64,000 nucleotides of DNA from Parascedosporium putredinis. Taxonomy: Eukaryota > Ascomycota > Sordariomycetes > Microascales > Microascaceae. Position numbers and translations under genes: made by a program. The number at the start of each line of letters is the position of its first letter. Position 1 is the stretch's first letter. The notes under the pieces were generated by a model that saw nothing but the letters and a program-made list of their open reading frames with translations, did not search any database and was not told the DNA's origin. The stretch lies in NCBI GenBank assembly GCA_949357655.1, contig CASHTG010000006.1, positions 682,001 to 746,000 of the forward strand, read 5' to 3'. Positions 52,898-62,245 of the stretch are shown here, one piece after another.

Positions 52898-52916
52898 TTT
52901 TTTTTTTTTTTTTTTT
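52898..52916. repeat. Poly-T tract, 19 bases
   Basis: A run of 19 T follows CTTTCTTTC units in gene-free DNA. Confidence 0.9.
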
Positions 52917-54822
52917 CATACTTCCAGCTTTTTTCTTACTTTATGTGCCCTCCTATCCCGTCGCATGATGAACATCTTGGCTTGAACAATCATATCTGCC
53001 ACGATAATCTCTCGAGCTTTTCGGAACGTGAAGAACTTAAAGGAAATAGAGCGGATGCCCTACCCCTTTGGGCTGGATGGAAATTTGAAGGGCCTTTCTT
53101 CCCCTAGAATTCAAGCTTAATAGCCCGTATGATAGTGGGAGCTAAAGCGTGGTTCGCGCTGCCGCGAAACAATTACACCCACCTTCCTCGAGAACCAGTT
53201 GCTGGTCTCCGACCCCTGCCAGCCGGGACTCTCTGAACGGAGAATATGCCTAAACGGGAGCAGTGAGGCTTGCCCATCCCGTCCGTCCGTTCTCCCACCG
53301 CCACGATTGAATGGTACCAAGTACTAGCTTGACCAAGCAAATTCCCCTCCCCTGGGAATGGGATGCCACAACTCGGGCAGCCTTTTGGCAAGTTCATGTG
53401 GAGAGAAGTGACAATGAGCAATGGCTAGAGTCGTAGAAAAGAGACATTGGCTGGATTGAGAGATTGGTAGTGCGCCAGAATATCCCCCACCCTCTTAGCT
53501 CGTTGGGGGAGGTCCAGATCGAACAGAGTTGAGGTGCCCAGTCCAGTCGCACACTTAGTCTTACACAGTACACCAAGTCTCCGGTACCTTGTCACTTTTG
53601 GCTCGCAGACAATTGATCTCTCTCGCTCCTTCCTCGCACTCTCCCTCGCTCTCTCTGGTCCGAAAGACAAGAGACACTGGGATCCATCACTCCCACCGCC
53701 ACAACGGCGAACCCAGTCCTCGACAACATCCAATTCACCGTACCAGCGGCTCCAATGCCCGCCCGTCTTCCCTCTCACTTCTTCATCGCGACAACATAAT
53801 TCCTCCCATGTGTCTGGCTTTGGGATCGCGGAGATAGCGCACACGGGAAGCCCTTGAATTCCACCATTCTTTTCCCACCAAAGGAGCGCCCGTCGAGGTC
53901 CCGTGCTTTCGGCCCATCGGATCCTTTACGTCGTGGACGGGCCTGCTAATAATTTTCGCCCACTTAGTTGGCCCTCTGTCGCATTATTATCACCGATCGT
54001 CATTCGGTGCTCCTCACCCTCACTCTCACCTTTCCTCCTTTTCCCTTCCAATCTTTTCCAGCATCTCATATGGTATCGCGGCTTTGGCTTGCTGCTTCTG
54101 TGCCCATCCTTGAACTCCACGAAGGGTGTATGTCTCAACAATAACACCTGCGTCACCGATGGGTTGTCGTCACCCACCACAACCTCTCTCTGGCGGATGT
54201 GACCGGACTGGCAAGCTTGTAAACCTGCCGCCTCTTGCCCTCTCTCTTTCCCTCCCACAGTTGCGACGGACTTAGGGAAAGACGGGGAATCCGAACGGGT
54301 TTCCTAGACGAAACAACTTCAGTCATCGACTCGCCTTTTTCGAGGTCGCAGAACTTTGTTTTTGCTCTTCTCGTCATCAACGTTGCGTCCCTCCTTGGGC
54401 GGTCGAATTTCACAATTTCGCCTTCACACTTGGGCTCTACCCTCACTTCTCGCTCTCTAGCTCGCGTGTTCTTCGAGATCTTGGCTTCTTGGTCACTTCG
54501 TTCTTAATTCTGCCCTTTTTAGCCTGCGAGCGAGAAGTTTCCTCAACTCGGTCCTCATTGGCACTCCACGCTCTCCAACAATCGACAGTAGCGATCAACT
54601 TCCCGTTCGTTTGAAACAAAATCGACCGATCGGCAGAGACTCGTCAAATTGCTTGACCTCTTCACCCCCCTCTTTCTCTCTCTCCCCTTCTTCAAAACAT
54701 TGCTCTTCCCTTGAAACACAAGGTTGCTCTCACTAAGTCCCTCTCTTCGCTCCCCAAGCGCATAGGGGACTTTTCACTACATAGTCAGTTCCCCGGCGAC
54801 ATCTGCTGTCTGCCGGGTAGAC

Positions 54823-57800
54823 ATGTTTAATCACTCGCCTAGTAAGCTTCATGGTGGTCTTGGATCCCGGAATGTCGAAGACCCTTCCCTCGGCGGCGTT
54901 GGGTTTGGCCTCGGGATCGAAAACTCCGACCTACACCAGCAGTTCCAACAGCGATTGCAACAGTTTCAGCAACAACAACCGCAGAACCACCACCACCAAC
55001 AAAACCGACCGCAAGACCCTGCCGACTCTGCGAATAGCCAACCTTCCTTCTCGGCCAGCCTTTCCTTTGCGTCCCCGTCGCCACAGGATGCTTCGCTAAT
55101 GCACGGCTTTTCAACGAGTATCGGGCATGGCCAGGCCCACAATCCAGTCCACGGCCAGGACATGGATATGAGCGATGCACACGTGCCCGAAGCGAGCGTG
55201 ACGAACTTGATTGCGCAGTTCGAAACTCGAAGTACGAAACCGCCCAAACCCGCGAAGCCTTCTCATATTTCAGCCTTTAACCGCGCCAGCAATGCCCTTC
55301 GTGTGACGAGCCCAACTGGGGAACAGTTCACTTCATCCTCGCTCAGGGTACGGAGCGGGTCGATAGGCCGGCCGCCACCAGTTCGGTTCGGTAGTATGGG
55401 ACACCAGTCACACTCTGGGATGCGAGTGACGAGCCCGACGCTCGGCCAGTCGACGGATGCGTACGGGGGCAGGGCGGCCAGTCGAAACAACTCGCGCTCA
55501 GTCGCTACCCCATCGTCTCCCTTCCCGACAATAGCGAGCTCGATGAACATGTCCTCGCAAGGTCATGCGCAAGCCAGCGCTCTCGGCGCAGTGCATCAGA
55601 TGGACGGTGTACAGAACGAAACCTTCTTCGGCGGTGGGGCCATGCCTACTAGTTCCGGGAACCTGGATGGCGGCCAACCCTCGCCCTTTGGTTTTGCAAA
55701 TGGCGGCAACCGGATGGTTCGGTCTATGCAGGGCCACATAATGGATACGTTTGGTATGGTGAGCCCGATGGTGGGCACGCCGACCTCGCCTTTGGAAATA
55801 TCGACTACTCGGCACCAAGTGTGGTGAGCCCGATACAGAGTCCCGCCATTGATCCTTCTATCGACCCCTACGGCGATATTGGTGCCCTCGCCAACTTAGG
55901 TAGCAACGGTGGCGCCTCGCAGTTCGATTCTATGTCGTCCGTAGACCGAGTCCACAGCCCGATGCAACAAACAACCACAATGGGCGCATTTCAGCTAGGG
56001 CTGGATTCCAAACCGACGACACAATTCGTCAACACGCCGACTGACGCCTTCCAGAGCCTCGATCCCTTCCAGGCCATGAGCTCGGTCGCAGCGAATCACC
56101 ACCACGGTCAGGTTTCGTTTGTAGATATGGCCGCCAATTCATCATCGGACCCGTTCGCCGATCTCGGGTTGTTGATAAAGCAAGAATCAAGTATGGAGTC
56201 AGGCCATTTTGATGCCGGCAATCTTTCGCCCAGATCCGCCGGCGGCGCAATCCACTCGCCTCTACACTTCGCCAACCAGGGCTACTTCCAACCGCCGGCC
56301 CTCCAGTCACACGCACAACTACAAAAACAACGCCAGCAGCATCCCCAACAGCAGGCGACACCACTACACCAACAACAGCAACATCAGCAGCACGGGCAAG
56401 CTCAGCCGCCCCTCCACCGGCGAAGAAGCCCTTCCTATCCCGGAACCAGCAGGACATGGCTGGAAACCAATCAACCCCCGGCTTCAGCATGTGGCGGCCG
56501 CCTGTCCCTTCCACCCCTAAACCCTTGGTATCTCACAGCCAACAACCATCTTCAGGCTCGATCTCCTCAGCGACGCCGAACAAGTCCGCTGCCTTCCTTG
56601 CGCAATCACGGGCCGAACTCCGGATACAGACAGACAACGCGCCTGGTCTCTCACAGCAGCAGCAGCAACAGCACCAGCAACATCAGCAGACTTTCAACGG
56701 GAGTCTATCTGTTACCTCCCCAACTAGCAGACTGGCCCCCTTCCATGGACAACGCCGTGCGAAGTCCCTCAGTCGCGTCTCCTGTAAACATCATCCTAGA
56801 AGCCTCTTGCTTTATCTTTCGCATGCTAATTAACGATGGCTTAGAACCCGCCTCCTCTTCCCGTGCGGCCGAGCCAGCAAGGTTCACGGCCGTCCAGGGA
56901 ACAGGTCCCCGCCGAAGCGTGGGAGTCTATGAAAACGATAATTCGACAGTTGTATCTGGAGGAGCGGAAACCGTTAAAGGAAGTCATCCAGGTGATGGCG
57001 GATCGGCACGGCTTCCAAGCGACGTATGAAATATTTCCCCCGCCACCCTTTCCTTTCCTTTCCTCTTGCCTCGTGCGGAGACGAAAAGCTTTTCCGGGCT
57101 AACCTAGTAATAGGCCCAAGATGTACAAGACCAGGTTTTCACAGTGGGGTTTCGTCAAGAATAACACGGAGGATGAGGTCAAGAAGCTCCTATCAATGAA
57201 ATTCCAGCGAGATGCCGAGGGTAAAGTATCGGAGTTCGTTCGGAACGGGAGAGTAATCAACCTAGGGACGTACCTAAAGAGGAAAGGGGTAACGGAGTAC
57301 GATCTTGTCGATTTCGAGACACCGGCCGATCTACCTACTTACGTGCGATGTCGTACCCCAACGCCGCCTCCCGCTCCGGGCTATCTGCGGTCACCAGACC
57401 TGCTCCGAGCGCAGGAGACTGTTGTTGGGAACATGAGGAAAGCCTTCCTCCATTGCCGTCAGTCGGAACTGGACACAAAGACGACGGTTGGGTGGTCTAT
57501 GGTCATGGTTTGGGGTTCGAGCTCCAGCGAGCTATTGTACGAGGCAAACAAACGGGTCGAGGCGGGCGATGCGGGCCAAGGAGAGGACCTGATTGAGGCA
57601 TTCAAGCAGCTTGAGGTGGACCTGCAGAAGTTATCCCCGCAAGGCATCAAAGAGGTGCTCTTGGGCATGGTCCACCGCGACCCTGGCATGATGACGGCAC
57701 TCTCCAAGTACCTAGCGGCTTACTCGGCGACGAACTACGAACGACTTCACCCCTACGGCAGATTTTTACGACGTTGTACGAGGTGCAGCAGAAACATGGC

Positions 57801-58381
57801 CCTCTAACGCTCTCAGAACTGGTGTGGGGCTGCATCCCGACCCTCGCAGATGAGCTCGAGTCGATATACGGCCGAAGACATCCGTACGTGGCAAGGACCT
57901 GGATCGATCTCTCCATGTTTTACCAGCAGGCGAACAGCGAGCGGTTAGAGAGCCTCATTGCCGAATACCAACCTCTCGGGCGATCGATTGAGTCGAAGGA
58001 AGGTACCCACAGTGCCGAGGATTTTGCCTTCCGTTACACGATGCTGCAACTACTCCATGCTGCTAACCCGCAATCACCAGTGCTTAAGTCAGAGACGTTG
58101 GCGCTGTGGGACGCACTCAAGCAAGCCGGGCGAGCTTCGCTCACGAGGAGCTCAGATGGCAACACGTACTGTGTGCATGACGCGGTCAAGGTCACGCCTT
58201 GGACCAAGAGGTGCAAGGATACGTACTCGGCGGTAGCCGAGCTTCTCAAAGGCATACTGGCGTCAACCCTGTCTTTTATTTCGAAGAGGACATGCACACA
58301 TCGGAGCATGTTCCAGACGCCTCGTCCGCGTGGGCGGCGGCCATGGAGGTCTCTATGAGGGGTGGCAACAGGTTTATCTAA
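54823..58381 (+). CDS. Clr5-domain protein, Gln-rich (three exons, five frame slips)
   Basis: Exons are 54823-56783, 56845-57023 and 57114-58381, about 1136 residues once five single-base slips are allowed for. Both introns (61 and 90 bp) have good branch sites (TGCTAAT, GGCTAACC). The first about 650 residues are Ser/Pro/Gln/His-rich, with Gln tracts near residues 40-60 and in the codons around 56310-56400 and 56655-56690. The Clr5 domain (Pfam PF14420 type) lies at about residues 676-730. It reads AEAWESMKTIIRQLYLEE, then LKEVIQVMADRHGF, and across intron 2 MYKTRFSQWGF. This is a fungal N-terminal helical domain found in ankyrin- and TPR-type regulators, and in S. pombe Clr5 it is linked to silencing. 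The C-terminal half is helical and ends with a conserved-looking block up to the TAA at 58379-58381. The most likely role is nuclear regulation. The ATG at 54823 has an A at -3 (GACATG) and opens the coding-like frame. Confidence 0.85.
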
Positions 58382-59429
58382 GCGCTTTTAGCGCACGTAA
58401 AGACGCCTGTCTCCCTGGTCACATTTTCGCCTCTCTCTTATCCTGGCTCATAGCCCTTCCCGTCGACCATTATCTCACCGACGCCCCTCGACATAGGCCA
58501 AGTCGCTGGCCTGTCTTCAACTAATGATAGTCACGACGAAGTCTTCACCACGTTGGCTTTTATACCAAGCTAGCCTTCCGCCTTGACGGACCGATATCAA
58601 CATGGACAATCGCCCAAGATGCCGTACCAGCTCGTGCTGGCGCATATATTCCCTTTATAGTGCAATCTTTTTTTCACCCACGTCCATGGACATACCGAGT
58701 CCGGGACTTATGACCTCCCTTATCACGTCTATTTTTTATTTTTTTAACTTTTGAAAATTTCCTTCATTACCCTTCTGATTCTCTGCTTAGAGAGAAGAGG
58801 GGAGTGCAGGTTGTGTGGAATAATGTCCCTGGTTCATTTACCTGTGTATAATAGCTAACCTATCAGATCACTTTCCTGATATCATGTTGATGAAAGTACA
58901 TATACCTTGCGGCGAATCACTCAAACTTCCCTTTGTTATTTTTTTTTCTTATGGAAAGGGCAGGAAGAGGGGAAGAGTTGGCTCTTTTATATATCATTTT
59001 ACCAGGGGTTTCACCAGAGTTTCTCCTAGAAAGGAGAGAAGTATATGAGGGAGGAAAATAAGGAAAATGGGAGGAGAATGGGAGGATTCTCCAGTGGCGC
59101 CTCCTTTTCAGTTTACTTCTCACATTAGAGAAGGGTTGTGGTGGGAAGGGAAAGAAGATGGTATAAAGGAAGGGTGGGATGGAGGCTTGTCTTGAATTTT
59201 AGATGAAGGTGATACCAGTGTGGCATGTGTGTGAATGATAGATGAATTGAAATAATGTCCAGTTAATCCTATCTCTTATGGTGCTCTTGGATATCGGCCA
59301 TACTTAAGAAGAGATGGGCTAAGTTGAAGTGATGCTCAACTAATGGTAGTATCTAAGATGTGCAAAAGAACGATACGAAGAAAAAGAAAAAGAAAAAAGG
59401 AAAGCAATGGAAAAAAATTTCAAGGTTTG
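58382..59429. other. Intergenic, Clr5-gene 3' side to second tRNA
   Basis: The first part is probably the 3' UTR of the Clr5-domain gene. The rest is AT- and purine-rich. I see no gene. The pol III terminator of the tRNA lies at its right end. Confidence 0.55.
59411..59417 (-). terminator. Pol III terminator of tRNA-Met copy 2
   Basis: Seven A on the plus strand read as seven T downstream of the minus-strand tRNA, 12 bases past its 3' end. Confidence 0.8.
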
Positions 59430-59501
59430 TAGCATTGCTAGGTTTCGATCCTAGGTCCCCTGGGTTATGAGCCCAGTGCTCTACCCCTGAGCTACAATGC
59501 T
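59430..59501 (-). tRNA. Initiator tRNA-Met (CAT), copy 2
   Basis: All 72 bases, including the discriminator A, are identical to the copy at 45192-45263, on the opposite strand. The initiator marks are therefore the same: A1:U72, GGG:CCC under the anticodon loop, and T loop AUCGAAA. The flanks differ right up to the tRNA ends, so the two genes are not part of a longer recent duplication. The two tRNAs converge and enclose the Clr5-domain gene. Confidence 0.93.
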
Positions 59502-62245
59502 GCGGAGTGGATGATTGAACGAAATCCACCAAAGCTGGCTCATAAAGGTAGGAAAGATGCTAGCCAATGGGAGTCAGCGCCTGCCTTTGTCTCCGTGACG
59601 CGCCACAAACTTTGAAGTGTTGCCTTTGTGGCTGTGGCTGTGCTCCAAGCCAGTCCTGGCGGCTTCAGAAACGCCAGAGTACTTCGTAATTGAGTCCACA
59701 CCCACAGCCCGTGCCACCCAACTCCCGTAGCCAGTAACATGCGAAGAGACGGGGTGAACCCTCTGGCTTCATTCCCGAGAAGCTTAATTGGACAACCCGA
59801 CATGGGGGTTCCGCTAGTGCTGAAGAATCGCCACCACCGGAGGCTGGCAGGGCTGCTTGACCCAGCTTGCCCAGCTGATTTGATCACCTCGAATCGGATC
59901 TACCATACTGTCCAAGGACTCGTGCTATGATAGGTTGTGGTATTTTTATCAGTCGATAGGCGGGGAGTGTGGATTTCCGTTGCTGCAGCCGGAGCCAGAG
60001 GTCTTTCACCAAGGTTTCCAATGTAAATGAGCGGAACTCGTCAACGCCCCATGTACGCAGAGGCCCCTAGAGAGATCAAGGATTGATTAGGCAGCGTTTC
60101 TCTTTAACCTTGACGCTCAATATGGAAAATGGGGCGCCGCCTATCACTGGGACGATATATTCTTCTCCTCCTATCTTCGCTACTCCCTCTCAGAACATAC
60201 AAAGCAATAGTTGAGCGGGGGTTTGAAAGAAAGAAGCAACAAATTATCAACCTAGTGTAAAAGGAGAAAATTTTCTCTCGCTGGGGCTAAAAGCGTGGCG
60301 TCGAATAGGAGTTGTGAGAAGGCGCGGCTGGAGGGGGATACACACGCTCGATCCAGGACTATCGATGTCCTCGCTTTCTCAGGCATGGGGCGAGCTATTA
60401 CTGGTTTTCCCAGACGCTTTGAGGAAAATTAAGCTTATTGACGTGACAAGGAGAGAGGGCTTTGTTGTGTTGCTCCTTTCTCTTCACCCCCTTTTTACCC
60501 TCCGCTTCTCTTCTCTTGATAGGTTTGGTATTATACTTGTAAGCGACCTTGCCCCTCCTCGTGGCCTATCGACATGCCTCCGGCCGCAAAAGAAGGGAGG
60601 AATGAGGGGTAGGCGCCAGTATTTGGGTTGATGGTATGAGTGAGTGGGAGGGAACGGCAGGCTTTTAATCTTTTTTTTTTTGATTGAGTGACACATTCCA
60701 CGCCAATAGGAAGAAAAAGAAGGAAACAAAAGGAAAGGAAAAACAGTTTCAGGCCGACGCGCCCCCTTCACTCAGGTCACTGTTCAGCCCTACCATCGGA
60801 ATAAGTGCGCTCTCTACATGTACAGGGTGGGTTTTTTTTCTTTCTGCTCTTTCTCTTTGTTCCGTCCCAAAGAACTTCCTCCTCCAACCCAACCGAGCCG
60901 GAAGTGCCTATCGTCCAGAGTTGTCCTCTTGCGCTCGAACAGGGCAAAGTGTGTCCTTGGGGAGGGGATCGAAGGAAGGGAACAAGGGTAACAAGGGGAT
61001 AGCAACGCTGCGCGTGCGGTTGGCATGCTGGTACCGACAGAATGGTCGCCCCCGGAGCATCACCATCGTCAACGAGACCCGACGGCGGTACATCTAGGAG
61101 TATTTAAAAGGAGAAAAAACAAAGACTGGCCCCGAATGTCGACTTTTCCCTGCCGTGGAGGCGGGCGAGCCCAAGTCCTTCGATTAGACTACCCTTTTCG
61201 GAAAGCAGTGCGACACCGGCGCTCGGGTTGCGCCAGGCACGGGTGCGACTCACGAACTTGCTATGGCTGCGCCCGGCCTCATTCCGCACTTTTTGATTGG
61301 GCTGAGCACCCCTTCCCTCGGGCTGTGGCTCATTCAGTGCGCCTTCACTCTCGGAGAGCAGCTAATAAGGAGAAGGGGGCATCAGAGGGCAAGTCTGTTT
61401 CGTGCACCACTTCATAGTCCCCTCCCCCTTCCCTTCTTCCGCTCTGCATCTTTAGGCTTGAGGCTCGAGACGGAGATGGGGGAGGGGCTGGATCGACCAG
61501 ACTATTGGATCTCGATACATGTTGCCCTGGGACGGGTGAGAGATTTGACGACCAGGGGTGTCTACGCTACAGGGCTGAGCTGTGTGGGTAGGTGCGTTGT
61601 GGTTATGTTTCTCTCCTTGTTTGCAGCATTGATGCCCGCGTCCTTGCTATTAGTCCTCCGGGGACTAGTGTAGCCCTCACCCATGGCTGGTCCTTGGTTT
61701 CTGTGGCGTGGGAACCCGGGCCTGCCTCCACCATAATAATGCACTCTTTTTGGTCGCTATCGTGATGCTTGGGCGTCTTGGGGCGGTGACATGCCAGTCA
61801 ATTACTCAATATATAGACATCAGCAACCAGAGTTGCCCGTCACTTGTGGCACGGAGTGTTCCCATTCCGGTGCTTCTTTTTCCTTCTCCATCTAATAGTT
61901 CGACCTTGGATTCTGCTTTATTTCTTTTCTTTTTCTCTTCTCTTCCTTTTCTACAATCACGCGGACGGCCTTTCTTTGTTTCTGTATTATAGAGCGGAGC
62001 GGTGGAGCGCTTGACCGACTTCTGATACTCGGGATCTCGCTCACACCGAGGGCATGAACGCCCAACCTTGACACGCTGCATCTTTTTCACCATTTCGACG
62101 AGAATTAGGAGAGGGTATCTCTTCTAGCGCTGCGAAGAAACGAAGAAGGAAGGAAACACAATCCCAACACCAATAACAACAACGGCGCCGTTCGTCTCCT
62201 CGGACTTTGGTGTCGACTCGGGGTGAGTCAAGGGACACCGGGAAG
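59502..62245. other. Intergenic region upstream of the Cys-rich repeat gene
   Basis: I see no supported gene. One TACTTCGTA (59680) and one TACATGTA (60815) lie here. The last few hundred bases before 62246 are the likely promoter and leader of the repeat-protein gene. Confidence 0.5.

Larger units (their letters stand above)
45264..54822. other. 9.5 kb without a supported gene
   Basis: Apart from the tRNA terminator I see no supported gene. Contents are two long T runs (47761-47775 and 52898-52916), one TACATGTA (47332) and one TACGAAGTA (47985). Open frames overlap on opposite strands and match nothing I know. The last kilobase, from about 53600, is pyrimidine-rich and probably the promoter and 5' leader of the Clr5-domain gene. 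Confidence 0.55.

Noticed and set aside
56209..56520. 103-codon frame over the Gln-rich part of the Clr5-domain gene
   Set aside because: It is the alternate frame of CAG/CAA repeats, which reads as Asn/Ser/Thr. The Gln frame continues into the Clr5 domain.
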